Assembly (NCBI RefSeq): GCF_000819845.1
Contig: NZ_CDCG01000037.1
Location: 117,313-181,312, forward strand
From: Aeromonas enteropelogenes
GTDB lineage: Bacteria; Pseudomonadota; Gammaproteobacteria; Enterobacterales; Aeromonadaceae
DNA: 64,000 nucleotides
Reading direction: 5' to 3'
The notes under the pieces were generated by a model. That model had not been told where the DNA came from and did no database searches. It saw only the letters and a list, made by a program, of their open reading frames with translations. Shown one piece after another: positions 42,790 to 54,264 of this stretch. Positions within the stretch are counted from its first letter, which is position 1, and every line of letters starts with the position of its first letter. The translations under genes were made by a program, and so were the position numbers.

Positions 42790-43518
42790 TCACAGGCAGC
42801 TGACCCGTCCTTTCATGGACAAAATATGTTCTTTGTTTATCTCATCGCCCCTGTCGAGATTGGAACTCACCCACACGAGAGGGGTCAGGCCGGATTCGGC
42901 CAGATTGCATACTGTCTGCGTCACCAGCGCCTGGATGACGGTGAAACCGATCACGGACGAGACAGGACAACATTTTTCAGACAAGCCCTCCAGCTCGATA
43001 ACGGCATCCCCGTAAGGAATATGCAGATCGATCGTCACATCGGCGATATCGCTCAGGAAGAGACCGGAAGAGTGTTTCGGTGTTGTCTGCCTGCTAAATG
43101 CCAGTGACTGCAATGCAATCACTGGCAAGCCCCGTTTTTTGGCGGCCAATGCTATATCCACCACGGGGATGGTGCGGCCCGCTATCGACGCCAATATGAT
43201 GCAGTCATTCGTCGAGACGCATTGATCCGCAAAAATAGTGGAACCGATCCCCTCCACCTCATATATGTGATCGGAATAAGCCTGGGTACGCGGCGCCGTC
43301 GCAAAAATATGGGGTAATAGCGGGTTGATGGGCACCAGACCGCCAGCCCGATAAAAAGTTTCCATGGCATAGATATGGCAATGACCGCCAGATACATGGA
43401 TCACACCATCCTGTGCAACGGTGCGGGTCATCAGGTTTGCTCCATGCAAAATATTATTTTCTTCACTATTCATCACCTGCTCGATGATGATTTTGCATTC
43501 CTCTAGATAGCTAATCAT
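42790..43518 (-). CDS. SIS-domain sugar-phosphate protein (paralogue 2)
   Basis: A 242-residue protein sharing layout and many residues with its neighbour: GVIHVSGGHCHIYAMETFYRAGGLVPINPLLP, CIILASIAGRTIPVVDIALAAKKRGLPVIALQS, TTPKHSSGLFLSDIADVTID. The SIS loop reads ASIAGRT instead of STSGRN, so the Ser/Thr ligands differ and the substrate or activity may differ too. The two proteins may form a heteromer. It lies 13 bases before paralogue 1 and 21 bases after PTS IID. Confidence 0.8.
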   Translation of the reverse strand: MISYLEECKIIIEQVMNSEENNILHGANLMTRTVAQDGVIHVSGGHCHIYAMETFYRAGGLVPINPLLPHIFATAPRTQAYSDHIYEVEGIGSTIFADQCVSTNDCIILASIAGRTIPVVDIALAAKKRGLPVIALQSLAFSRQTTPKHSSGLFLSDIADVTIDLHIPYGDAVIELEGLSEKCCPVSSVIGFTVIQALVTQTVCNLAESGLTPLVWVSSNLDRGDEINKEHILSMKGRVSCL

Positions 43519-43539
43519 TATTCGCTTTCCCTCACTGGC

Positions 43540-44379
43540 TCAAAGTATTCCGGCGTAATGAAAAATGATCGAACCGGCGATCATGCCAAGCATGATTTTC
43601 ACAGGCGACAAGCCACGCATAATCAACTGGTAACAGCAGGCGACGACAACGAGCGGCAAGATATTGGGCATTATCTTGTCTAACAGTCCTTCCTGAAGAC
43701 TCAACGCCGTCTCGCCCAGAGGGATATTGACGTCCAGTTGAACCCGGACAAAGGAGGCCGTCAGCGCCCCCACCACCATCAGGCCAAGAATGGTGGCTCC
43801 GCGACTAAAGGCTTCACTCTGTTGTTTCAAGGTGCTTAATGCATTGAGCCCCAATTTATAGCCATAATTGAAAAGAGGCACCCATATCGAGAATCTCACC
43901 ATATTGAACAGCACCAGAAAAATAAGCGGTGCGATATAGACTTTATCCAGGGCCAATGATGCTGCGATGGAGGCTGTAATAGGCAGCATGGTCAACTGGC
44001 ACATGGCATCACCAATACCGCCCAATGGCCCCATGGCGGCCACTTTGAAGGTTCGAATGGTTTCTATGGGTTGCTTGCCTTTTTCCATGGCCAAAATAAC
44101 CCCTTGCATAAAACTAACCAGCCAGGGAGAAGTATTGAAAAATTCATTGTGCAACCGGAGTGACAATGACAGATCATGTTTGTTTTTATGGATCCGCTGC
44201 AATGCCGGCAACATGGCATAAAGAAATCCGGATGATTGCATGCGTTGATAATTGAATGAAGCCTGCACCCACAGCATCCGCAGCCAGGATTGCCGCATCA
44301 ACTTTTTATCCAGCACGATTTCATTGCCCTGATCGAGATATTCATCATCGTTTTTTATTTCATTGGCTTGCTGTGACAT
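43540..44379 (-). CDS. PTS mannose-family component IID
   Basis: Membrane component of a mannose-family phosphotransferase system. A 279-residue protein with RQSWLRMLWVQASFNYQRMQSSGFLYAMLPALQRI and AAMGPLGGIGDAMCQLTMLPI, both family signatures, and hydrophobic C-terminal helices. With IIC it forms the channel through which an amino sugar enters and is phosphorylated. The ATG at 44379 follows GAGGG and comes one base after the IIC stop. Confidence 0.92.
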   Translation of the reverse strand: MSQQANEIKNDDEYLDQGNEIVLDKKLMRQSWLRMLWVQASFNYQRMQSSGFLYAMLPALQRIHKNKHDLSLSLRLHNEFFNTSPWLVSFMQGVILAMEKGKQPIETIRTFKVAAMGPLGGIGDAMCQLTMLPITASIAASLALDKVYIAPLIFLVLFNMVRFSIWVPLFNYGYKLGLNALSTLKQQSEAFSRGATILGLMVVGALTASFVRVQLDVNIPLGETALSLQEGLLDKIMPNILPLVVVACCYQLIMRGLSPVKIMLGMIAGSIIFHYAGIL

Positions 44380-44380
44380 G

Positions 44381-45160
44381 TCAAATTCCCTCATCCATCT
44401 GTTTATCCTCAGGTCGGGTCATGCTTTGTTTGCGTTCGGCCTGGTTGAAATAATCGATAATAGCAACCGACAAACCGAGCAGCGCAATGGCAATCACCGG
44501 CAGTTCCAGGAAGGTGACGCAAATAAAACCGATGATGAAAAATGGAATATATCTCTTTTCTTTCAGCATCATTTTCAACAGCATGGCAAAACCGAGCGCA
44601 GGCATCATGGCACCGGCAATGCTTAATCCTTCGATAATACCCTTGGGAACCTGCTCGACGATCGTTTTGGCAACAACGTCCCCATAATAGGTTGGAATGA
44701 ATGCGCAGATGAAGAAGGTAAAGAAATAGGCCGCCATTCCCAGATAATTTATTCGCTCGATCCCTTTTATATCGCACTCTGCGGCCATTTTATCGACCCT
44801 GGCCATCAAGGTCGCAAAGGTTGTGAATTGAATGACGGTCAACTGCTGCATCAAGATGGCAAAGGGGATCACCACCCCGACGACCGCACTGGAAGACAAT
44901 CCTGACTGGATACCAAACACGACCCCGACCGCCGAGCCGATGGTGACATTGGGCGGCTGGGCGCCGGCCAGCGGCACCAGCCCAAGCCAGGCCAATTCCA
45001 GCGTGGCGCCGATCTCGAGACCGGTTTTGAGATCGCCCATCAAGAGGCCGACCACGGACCCGGTGACAATGGGCCGCCCAATCATCAGTCCGGAACCATA
45101 GTAATCAAGGCCCGCCAAACCGCACCAGATGGCGATGGCCAATACAGTTATCATATCCAT
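44381..45160 (-). CDS. PTS mannose-family component IIC
   Basis: A polytopic membrane protein of 259 residues (about six to seven hydrophobic segments). It has the IIC features GLMIGRPIVTGSVVGLLMGDLKTGLEIGATLELAWLGLVPLAGAQPPNVTIGSAVGVVFGI. It should hold the sugar-binding site together with IID. By operon context the sugar is GalNAc or galactosamine (AgaW/AgaC class). It follows IIB by two bases. Confidence 0.93.
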   Translation of the reverse strand: MDMITVLAIAIWCGLAGLDYYGSGLMIGRPIVTGSVVGLLMGDLKTGLEIGATLELAWLGLVPLAGAQPPNVTIGSAVGVVFGIQSGLSSSAVVGVVIPFAILMQQLTVIQFTTFATLMARVDKMAAECDIKGIERINYLGMAAYFFTFFICAFIPTYYGDVVAKTIVEQVPKGIIEGLSIAGAMMPALGFAMLLKMMLKEKRYIPFFIIGFICVTFLELPVIAIALLGLSVAIIDYFNQAERKQSMTRPEDKQMDEGI

Positions 45161-45162
45161 AT

Positions 45163-45639
45163 CTACACCTTCACATATTGTCCAATATCGATTGGAGTGT
45201 CTGATGGATTACGCTGAATCGTGCAGGGGATCCCCAATTCAAGCAGTTCCCGAAATGCATGTTTGTCATCATCATCCAACGACACAGTGGCATGAACCTG
45301 CTCCTTTCCCTCCTTGTAGTGCATATTTCCTATATTGATTTTGGTAATGGGTACACCGCCTTTCACCAGCGTCAATGCATCCTGAGGGGTACGCACCAGA
45401 ATAAATATTTTCTGGTGACCGGCGGCCTTATGAATAACATCAATGGTTTTTTGCAAAGTAAAAAAACGGGTATCAAATTCACCTGCCGACATATTTGCCA
45501 GTGCTTGCTGTGCCGGATCATTGGCCACCGCATCATTGGCAAACAGAATTAAATTGCAGCCCGAGTGTGGCCCATGCCCCACGGTCACCTGGCCGTGCAA
45601 TCCTCGTTCATCAATTCGGGTGTAGACAATATTTGGCAT
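45163..45639 (-). CDS. PTS mannose-family component IIB
   Basis: A 158-residue soluble phosphocarrier. The active site RIDERGLHGQV contains His15, which takes phosphate from IIA and gives it to the sugar. VKGGVPITKINIGNMHYKEGKEQVHATVSLDDDD is typical of AgaV/AgaB proteins. Codon and base use is more AT-rich than in kbaY and agaA upstream. Confidence 0.93.
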   Translation of the reverse strand: MPNIVYTRIDERGLHGQVTVGHGPHSGCNLILFANDAVANDPAQQALANMSAGEFDTRFFTLQKTIDVIHKAAGHQKIFILVRTPQDALTLVKGGVPITKINIGNMHYKEGKEQVHATVSLDDDDKHAFRELLELGIPCTIQRNPSDTPIDIGQYVKV

Positions 45640-45679
45640 AGTGGCATTTCCTCCCTTATGTAATTGAGATGAGTTGTTT

Positions 45680-47724
<2,045 letters not shown>

Positions 47725-48165
47725 TTAAATCCCCCCCTCCACCAAACCAACCTGTGCTTGCTGCTCCTTGTTCATCTCGTCGGCCAGGGAGGTGAGTCCC
47801 CGATGACCGCAGGCAAGGGCCTCGATGCGAAACTCGCTGGCACTCAGATCATCGCGCTCCAGCAGCATCTCCAGCAGCAACTGCAAGTTGGTGCCGGTGA
47901 TCACCTCTCGCCCGGGTACCCTCATGGCCAGCAAGGAGGCCACCCGAAAGGGAGTTCCTCCCAGCAAGTCGGTGAGAAACACGACCCCGTCCCCCTGATC
48001 CACCGTCGGGATGGCCTGGGCAAATTGCCGCTCCAGCCGGGCGGTGGTGGAGGATTCGGGAAAATCGATGGCCACCACGCAGGGTTGTTCCCCCAGGATC
48101 TGCTCCATCGCCTCTGCCAAACCGCTGGCGAACCCGCCGTGACCGCTGATGATGATGCCCAGCAT
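47725..48165 (-). CDS. agaF: PTS mannose-family component IIA
   Basis: A 146-residue phosphocarrier that takes phosphate from HPr at His9 (MLGIIISGHGGFASGLAEAM). It has the family features LLGGTPFRVASLLAM and VITGTNLQLLLEMLLERD. It stands apart from the IIB-IIC-IID genes, as in E. coli aga clusters where AgaF is separate. The ATG follows AGGAGTGAGTTCC. Confidence 0.92.
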   Translation of the reverse strand: MLGIIISGHGGFASGLAEAMEQILGEQPCVVAIDFPESSTTARLERQFAQAIPTVDQGDGVVFLTDLLGGTPFRVASLLAMRVPGREVITGTNLQLLLEMLLERDDLSASEFRIEALACGHRGLTSLADEMNKEQQAQVGLVEGGI

Positions 48166-48247
48166 GGAACTCACTCCTGTTCTGGTGATGACGGACACAG
48201 GGCCCGAACCGGTTGAAAACGTTTGCAATTTCGAGTGCAAAACAGGC

Positions 48248-49459
48248 TCACAGGCATAACAGGCCCCCCTCCTCGCCTCTTGCGAACATCGCCCTCTCAT
48301 CCAGGCGTTTGTACGGATAGATGTTGACCCCTTGCACCACCCGGTTGACCTGCCCCGTCGGGCAGGGATTGTCCGGGCTGATGCCCAGACACAAGGCGGT
48401 ATGAAAGGCATAGAACTGGGCATAGAGCAGGTAACAGAAGGCCAGCTGGGCATCATCCTGCGCCAGGGTGCGTGGCAGGTAGATATGCTCCCCCTCCTCG
48501 ATACGGGAGTCGTGCCGATCGGCGATGGCGACGACCCGGGCCGCCTTGCCATCGGCGCGCAGCTCGCGCAGCAGATCGAGATCGTATTGACGGGTATAGG
48601 GGTCGTTGGAGACAAACAGCACGACCAGGGTCTGCTCGTTGACCACGGACTTGGGACCGTGACGAAATCCGGTGGGCGAGTCATGCATGCCGATCAAGAG
48701 GCCGCCGGTCAGCTCCAGCAACTTCAGGGCGGCCTCCTGGGCGACCCCCTGCAGGCTGCCGCTGCCAAGATAGATGACGCGCTCGGCCATGGGGTCATTC
48801 CAATCGGGGAGGCGCTGTGCCGCCTGGGCCAGGATAGCCTCGCTGGCACACACCAGCTCGACACAGCCCCTCGGGTTGAATTGTGCCGGCAAGAAGACGG
48901 CCAGACAGCTCAACATCATGCAGGTCAGACTGCTGGTCATGGCAAAACTGCGGTCATGGGTCTGGGGCGGCATCAACAGTGCCAGGGAGTTGGCCTCCTG
49001 CTGGCAGCGTCGATAGAGCTCCCCCTCGCTATTGCAGGTGAGCACCAGGTGATGGCAGTCACTGAGCAACTGGCTGGCCAGCTCGACTGCGGCCACGCTC
49101 TCCGGACTGTCCCCTGAACGGGCGAAGGAGATGAGCAGGGTCGGGCAATCCTGCGCCAGATATTCAGCCGGATCGGTGACTATGTCGGTGGTCGCTATCG
49201 CCTCGACCCGCTTATTCAGGCGAGCCGCGAGATAAGGGGCCAGGGCGCGTCCGGCAAAGGCGGAGGTACCGGCACCGGTCAGGATCACCCTCAGATGGTC
49301 ATGGCAGAGCAAAGGAGCGAGAAAAGGATCCAGCAGATGGCGACACGCCTCGACCATGGTGAGGGTCTCCCGCCAGGTGGCGGGCTGCTGGTGGATCTCG
49401 CTGGCGGTGGCCAGGCCATTGGCGAGACGCAATGTCTCAACGGAATAACCAAGGATCAT
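48248..49459 (-). CDS. agaS: Galactosamine-6-phosphate deaminase/isomerase AgaS
   Basis: Two-SIS-domain enzyme that converts galactosamine-6-phosphate to tagatose-6-phosphate and ammonia. A 403-residue protein. First SIS: VILTGAGTSAFAGRALAPYL...LLISFARSGDSPESVAAVELA. Second: VIYLGSGSLQGVAQEAALKLLELTGGLLIGMHDSPTGFRHGPKSVVNEQTLVVLFVSND. The length and HDSPTGFRHGPKS match AgaS. An 82-base gap separates it from the IIA gene. Confidence 0.93.
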   Translation of the reverse strand: MILGYSVETLRLANGLATASEIHQQPATWRETLTMVEACRHLLDPFLAPLLCHDHLRVILTGAGTSAFAGRALAPYLAARLNKRVEAIATTDIVTDPAEYLAQDCPTLLISFARSGDSPESVAAVELASQLLSDCHHLVLTCNSEGELYRRCQQEANSLALLMPPQTHDRSFAMTSSLTCMMLSCLAVFLPAQFNPRGCVELVCASEAILAQAAQRLPDWNDPMAERVIYLGSGSLQGVAQEAALKLLELTGGLLIGMHDSPTGFRHGPKSVVNEQTLVVLFVSNDPYTRQYDLDLLRELRADGKAARVVAIADRHDSRIEEGEHIYLPRTLAQDDAQLAFCYLLYAQFYAFHTALCLGISPDNPCPTGQVNRVVQGVNIYPYKRLDERAMFARGEEGGLLCL

Positions 49460-49471
49460 CTCTGCAACTCC

Positions 49472-50767
49472 TTATACAACTGGGTCTAATCGGGGATGAC
49501 AGGCGAACTCGTAGTGCCGCAACACCTCTTGCACCTGATCGAGAATGAGGTCGTGGGGAGTGGCCGACAGCGTGCCCTGGCGCACCTTGCGATACTGCAG
49601 GGGCATATGCTGGCTAAGCAGGGGCAAGGGGATGGGCTCGGCGGCCAGATTGGCGAGCAGTCTGGCGTAGCTGGCGTCGACCCGGCTGTCCGGCCAGTAG
49701 TAGCGAATGCGATCCGAATAGCTGTAACCACGAGCCAGACGGCACTCCCTGGCACTGCCATGGTAGTGATGGCGCCAGTAATCGGGGTGATCCAGCATCG
49801 CCTCTTCCATCACCTGACGCAGGCCCGAGCAGGCATAGGTGGGGACCAGCTCTTCTTCGATTGCAACAAGGGCAAACAGCGCCTCGCGCAGGGCAAAGGT
49901 CAGGGCCGGGCCGACCTTGAGAATGGCAAAGTGGTCGCGCACCAGCTGGCGACAAGCCGTCGGGGTCTGATAATCGGTGGAGTGGGCCTCGAACACCATG
50001 TCGGGATAGGTTTCGATCATCCGGCTGAGGGGCGCCGCCTGTTCGGGCCGATAATCGATGACACGGGTGTGATCGAACTCGACACCGGGCTGCACCACCA
50101 GGCCAATGACCCGTGGCCAGACCGTATTCAGCCCTGCGCGGACAAACGCCTGCCGGTGCGCCTCCAGGGTGTGACGAGCAGCCTGTGGCGTGGTGACGGC
50201 CAGCTCAACCAGATCGTCATGGGCGCCCCCCGGCACCGGCACTTCGGTACCGATCACGTAGACCAGATCGCTGCGCCCGAACCGGGCCTGGCAGGTCTCT
50301 TCGGCCACCCGTGCCAGACGAGCGGCCCGCTCGGCGACCAACTCATCGCTCAGGGGCACGGCGTCTCCCTGGCAGGGCATGCTGCAATCAAGATGGATTT
50401 TCTTGAAACCGGCGGCGACATAGCTGGCGATCAACTCATCGGCATGAGCCATGGCCTGGTCGGCCGGCTCCCCTTGCCAGCGATTGGGCCCCAGATGATC
50501 GCCCCCCAAAATGAGGCGGTGCACCGGGAAGTCGCACACCTTGGCCAGCCGATACAGATGGTCACGAAAATCGGCGGGCGTCATGCCGGTGTAACCGCCG
50601 TATTGGTCGACCTGGTTGGAGGTCGCCTCTATCAGCAACAACTCATTCCCTGTGGCAGCCAGGCGCATGGCCGCCTCCAGCACCAGCGGGTGGGCGGAGC
50701 AGACGGCATAGATGCCGACCGGCTCCCCCTGCTTGTGTCTTTCGATCAACCCCTGCACCGATTTCAT
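49472..50767 (-). CDS. kbaZ: Tagatose-bisphosphate aldolase accessory subunit
   Basis: GatZ/KbaZ-type protein, 431 residues, needed for full activity and stability of the KbaY aldolase. [70 protein letters not shown] and [21 protein letters not shown] are clear family markers. It is the first gene of the operon, divergent from agaR. No separate tagatose-6-phosphate kinase gene is seen in the cluster, so that step must come from elsewhere. Confidence 0.93.
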   Translation of the reverse strand: MKSVQGLIERHKQGEPVGIYAVCSAHPLVLEAAMRLAATGNELLLIEATSNQVDQYGGYTGMTPADFRDHLYRLAKVCDFPVHRLILGGDHLGPNRWQGEPADQAMAHADELIASYVAAGFKKIHLDCSMPCQGDAVPLSDELVAERAARLARVAEETCQARFGRSDLVYVIGTEVPVPGGAHDDLVELAVTTPQAARHTLEAHRQAFVRAGLNTVWPRVIGLVVQPGVEFDHTRVIDYRPEQAAPLSRMIETYPDMVFEAHSTDYQTPTACRQLVRDHFAILKVGPALTFALREALFALVAIEEELVPTYACSGLRQVMEEAMLDHPDYWRHHYHGSARECRLARGYSYSDRIRYYWPDSRVDASYARLLANLAAEPIPLPLLSQHMPLQYRKVRQGTLSATPHDLILDQVQEVLRHYEFACHPRLDPVV

Positions 50768-50839
50768 TGCACCACCATTGGCTATTTAATCATCAACACT
50801 GCTTTCGATTCATTTCCAAACCATAGACTTTAGATGCAT

Positions 50840-51004
50840 TCAACGAAATGAAAGCTTGTTCAAATCATGAACAGGATCACAAATGGAAAGGTATTGAAAG
50901 ACTAAAAGAGGGGAAAGGAGCGCGACTAGGCTAGGTGCGATGAGTGAAAGCTTGCTTTGCAATGGCCGCTGGGCATTAATATGAAAAACGAAAAATAACG
51001 AAAG
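50840..51004. promoter_or_regulatory. Divergent kbaZ/agaR control region with GAAAG repeats
   Basis: GAAAG occurs at 50850-50854, 50886-50890, 50896-50900, 50913-50917, 50946-50950 and 51000-51004, with AAAAG at 50904-50908. Starts at 50886, 50896, about 50904 and 50913 are spaced close to one helical turn. Repeated CTTTC (the complement) is what I recall for AgaR operators in E. coli, so I call this the AgaR binding region. Promoter boxes were not fixed. Confidence 0.55.
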
Positions 51005-51040
51005 TGGTGGGCTCACCACGACACTCCGGCAGAAGAGCTT

Positions 51041-51853
51041 ATGCAGACAACCGAAAAGAGCGTGCTCGGTACCAGCGAGCGGCGGGAAAAAATCATTCAG
51101 CAACTGCGCGCCAATGGCAGCGTACAGGTCAACGATCTGGCCAATCACTATCAGGTGTCTACCGTCACCATTCGCAACGATCTGGCCTTTCTGGAACGCC
51201 AGGGAGTGGCGGTGCGCGCCTATGGCGGCGCCCTGCTCTGCGAGCCCAATCAGGCGCAGGCGGTGCCCGAGCGCACCATCGCCGACAAGAGCGTACTCAA
51301 CACACCGGTCAAGCAGCGCATTGGGGCGCTGGCCGCGACGCTCGTCCACCCCGGCTGTCGCCTCGTGCTCGATTCGGGTACCACTACCCTCGAGGTGGCA
51401 CGCCATCTGCGCGCCCATCACGACATTCTGGTGATGACCAACGGCATGAACGTGGCCAATGCCCTGCTGGAGGCCGAAGGGGTCGAATTACTGATGACGG
51501 GGGGGCATCTGCGCCGCAAATCGCTCTCGTTTTATGGCGCCCAGGCCGAGCAGTCCCTGCAGAACTATCACTTCGACCTGCTGTTTCTCGGGGTAGATGG
51601 CATCGATCTGGAACGGGGCATCAGCACCCACCACGAGGATGAGGCCCGCCTCAACCGCTGCATGTGCCAGGTGGCCGAACGGATCATAGTGGTCACCGAC
51701 TCCAGCAAATTCCGGCGCCTGAGCCTGCACAGGATCATCGACACTCATCGCATCCACACCCTGATCACCGATGACGCCCTGCCCGCCGAACTGCTCAACG
51801 GCTTGCGCCATGCCGGGATCGACGTGCTGCTGGTACCGGCTGACGCCCCCTAG
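51041..51853 (+). CDS. agaR: DeoR-family repressor of the aga operon
   Basis: A 270-residue DeoR regulator. Winged helix: [55 protein letters not shown]. The sensor domain has [47 protein letters not shown] and [22 protein letters not shown], which match AgaR. It is divergent from kbaZ. By family the inducer would be a phosphorylated amino sugar or tagatose phosphate. Confidence 0.92.
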   Translation: MQTTEKSVLGTSERREKIIQQLRANGSVQVNDLANHYQVSTVTIRNDLAFLERQGVAVRAYGGALLCEPNQAQAVPERTIADKSVLNTPVKQRIGALAATLVHPGCRLVLDSGTTTLEVARHLRAHHDILVMTNGMNVANALLEAEGVELLMTGGHLRRKSLSFYGAQAEQSLQNYHFDLLFLGVDGIDLERGISTHHEDEARLNRCMCQVAERIIVVTDSSKFRRLSLHRIIDTHRIHTLITDDALPAELLNGLRHAGIDVLLVPADAP

Positions 51854-51867
51854 AGGCCACGGGGGCA

Positions 51868-52740
51868 TCAAGCCCCCTCGGTCACCGTCAACATCATGAT
51901 GAGCACCAGCCGATCACCTGGTGCCAGCAACCGCAAACCGGGATGGCCGGCCATGTGGTGGGCATTGGCGGCATGGCTCTGGGGTTCAAGGCAGACGAAT
52001 TCGCTCACCTCGTCGGGCTGATAGAGCATCAGGAAGGCACTGTCACTGGTCAATGTCAGCCGCTGCCGGCGAGCGGGATGTGCCAGCTCGGCCCGGCCAC
52101 ACCAGCCGCCATAACAGTGGTTTAGCCACCCTTGCGGGCGTCGCCAACGGCGAAAATCGAGGTGGGGTGCCAGCGTGCCGCTCCAGCTTGTCGGCAGATG
52201 ATCTGCCCCCTCCTGCCAGACACCGCTCGCCAGAAAACGCACCTGGGTCAGGGCATCTCGCCAGAAGAAGGGGTGGAAACCGGCGCCATAGAGGCAGGGG
52301 CTCTCCCCCAGATGAGTCAAAGTGATACGCGCCACCAGGCTGGCCCCTTCCAGCCGATAGTCAAGCTCTGCCTGGTAGTGAAAAGGGCCGTTGTCGCTGA
52401 TGAGCTGCAGCGTCACGGCACTGCCGCTCAATGCCACCGGTTGCCACTGTCGCAACCAGCCATCGCCGTGCAGGAAGAAGTCGGGATCGACGGGACTTTC
52501 TGGCAAGCCATGCTCCTCCCCCCATAGCTCAAAACGGTTGCCAGCCACCCGGTTGGCCAGCGGCACCATGGGAAACAGGGCACTCTGCCCGGGATGCCAT
52601 TGCCCGGGCTCACAAGGCGCATCGGGGCCACTCTCGCGCAGCAGTGGGCGCCCTTGCTCATCCTCCAGCCCCAGCAAACAAGCCCCTTGTGTTGAAACCC
52701 GCATCCGAAGGTGCGGGTTGCTCAATGTGTAAACCGTCAT
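51868..52740 (-). CDS. Aldose 1-epimerase (galactose mutarotase-like)
   Basis: A 290-residue GalM-superfamily epimerase that interconverts sugar anomers. It shows FPMVPLANRVAGNRFELWGEEHGLP, LHGDGWLRQW (His), YGAGFHPFFWR (catalytic His region) and FVCLEPQSHAANAHHM (catalytic Glu). It is the last gene of a three-gene operon with a sugar porter and DUF5107 protein. The ATG overlaps the porter stop by ATGA. The preferred sugar is unknown; galactose is the simplest guess. Confidence 0.88.
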   Translation of the reverse strand: MTVYTLSNPHLRMRVSTQGACLLGLEDEQGRPLLRESGPDAPCEPGQWHPGQSALFPMVPLANRVAGNRFELWGEEHGLPESPVDPDFFLHGDGWLRQWQPVALSGSAVTLQLISDNGPFHYQAELDYRLEGASLVARITLTHLGESPCLYGAGFHPFFWRDALTQVRFLASGVWQEGADHLPTSWSGTLAPHLDFRRWRRPQGWLNHCYGGWCGRAELAHPARRQRLTLTSDSAFLMLYQPDEVSEFVCLEPQSHAANAHHMAGHPGLRLLAPGDRLVLIMMLTVTEGA

Positions 52741-54191
52741 GCCGAGGCGCTCGCCTTGCCAGAGGTCAGCTCAACCTTGCCCTGGGCCAGCTGGGCTTCC
52801 AGTGCCTCCAGGGTCACCCCCTTGGTCTCGGGCACCTTGCGGTAGATGAAGATGAGCCCGGCGAAACAGATGAGGCCATAGAGCAGGAAGCTGCCCGAGG
52901 CCCCCAGCCCGGCATTGAGCAGCGGGAAGGTGTAGGTCAGCACGAAGCAGGCAATCCAGAGCGCCAGGGTGCCAGCCGACATCGCCAGACCACGCACCCG
53001 GTTCGGGAAGATCTCCGAGAGCAGCACCCAGGTGACAGGCGCCAGGGTCAGGGCATAGATGGCGATGGCTGCCAGCACCAGCAGCAACACCGGCAAGCCC
53101 AGCACGCCGCTGGCATAGGCTGCCGCCATCATGCCATAGATGATGGTGAGACCGCCCGCCCCTATCAGCATCAGCTTGCGGCGCCCTATCTTGTCCACCA
53201 TGGGCAGCGCAATCAGGGTAAACAACAGGTTGATAAGGCCGGTGGCGACGATGGATTTGAGGGTGCTGTTGATGTCAAAACCGGCGGAGGCGAAGATCTC
53301 CTGCGCGTAGTTGAAGATGACGTTGATGCCGCACCACTGCTGGAACACCGCCAGTACCATGCCGATGATGAGGATGGGGCGCACCGAGGGCTTGCCCAGC
53401 TCCGCCAGCGACACCCGGTGCGCCTCCTCCCCCACCAGGGTCTGGCGGATCTCGGCCAGGGTCTGCTTGGCATAGGCATCGCCGCCAATCTTGCCAAGCA
53501 TGCGGGACGCCTGCTCATACTGGCCATCTTTGGCCAGCCAGCGGGGCGACTCGGGCACGAAGAACATCAGCATCAGAAAGGCCAGGGCCGGCACCAGTTC
53601 TGCGCCAAACATCCAGCGCCAGCCGGACTGGCCATTCCAGGTGGCCAGTATATCGGCCTGGGTTGCGTTGCTCGCCACCGGATCGGCGATCATCAGATTG
53701 ACCAGCTGGGCCGCCAGCACGCCGATGACGATGGTGAGCTGGTTGATGGCCACGAACTTGCCGCGCCTGTCGGCCGGGCTTATCTCGGCGATGTACATGG
53801 GCGAGAGCGCCGAGGCCAAACCAATTCCGATACCGCCCACGATGCGATAGACCACGAACAGATCGAAGCTGCCGGCGGCGGCGGTGCCCCAGGCCGAGAT
53901 GGTAAACAGGATGGCCGCCAGGATCAGCGGCTTCTTGCGACCGAAGCGATCGGCTGTCCAACCCGAGATGGCCGCCCCCAGCACGCAGCCCACCAGGGCC
54001 GAACTCATGGCCCATCCGGACTGGGCCGGATCCGTGATGGCAAAATAGGCTTCATAGAAGGGCTTGGCCCCGCCAATCACCACCCAGTCATACCCAAACA
54101 ACAGGCCACCACAGGCAGCCACCAGGCAGATCATCCAGACGTAGCTCATATTGAGCCCGTTCGTATCTGATTGATTTTTAGTGCGTTCCAT
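52737..54191 (-). CDS. Sugar:H+ symporter (MFS, sugar-porter family)
   Basis: A 484-residue XylE/GalP-type transporter with 12 predicted membrane segments. Family signatures: GGLLFGYDWVVIGG, DRFGRKKPL, PESPRWLAKDGQ, QQWCGINVIFNYAQEIF, DKIGRRKLM and PETKGVTLEALEAQ. By context it brings in a free sugar that the GalM-like epimerase and the DUF5107 protein then handle. It follows the DUF5107 gene by 73 bases. Confidence 0.93.
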   Translation of the reverse strand: MERTKNQSDTNGLNMSYVWMICLVAACGGLLFGYDWVVIGGAKPFYEAYFAITDPAQSGWAMSSALVGCVLGAAISGWTADRFGRKKPLILAAILFTISAWGTAAAGSFDLFVVYRIVGGIGIGLASALSPMYIAEISPADRRGKFVAINQLTIVIGVLAAQLVNLMIADPVASNATQADILATWNGQSGWRWMFGAELVPALAFLMLMFFVPESPRWLAKDGQYEQASRMLGKIGGDAYAKQTLAEIRQTLVGEEAHRVSLAELGKPSVRPILIIGMVLAVFQQWCGINVIFNYAQEIFASAGFDINSTLKSIVATGLINLLFTLIALPMVDKIGRRKLMLIGAGGLTIIYGMMAAAYASGVLGLPVLLLVLAAIAIYALTLAPVTWVLLSEIFPNRVRGLAMSAGTLALWIACFVLTYTFPLLNAGLGASGSFLLYGLICFAGLIFIYRKVPETKGVTLEALEAQLAQGKVELTSGKASASA

Positions 54192-54264
54192 GACTCATCC
54201 TTATCATCTTTGTCGATTGTAGGGTGCAGGGGCGCCCCTCACAGTGGCGGGGCGCCAGTTTTTG

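Noticed and set aside
48217..48224. AAACGTTT between agaS and the IIA gene, the same core as near the ROK promoter (57573)
   Set aside because: An eight-base palindrome can occur by chance, flanks are not shared, and it lies inside a different operon.
52431..54170. Plus-strand frame opposite the sugar porter
   Set aside because: His/Gln/Gly-rich antisense product; the porter on the minus strand carries all family motifs.
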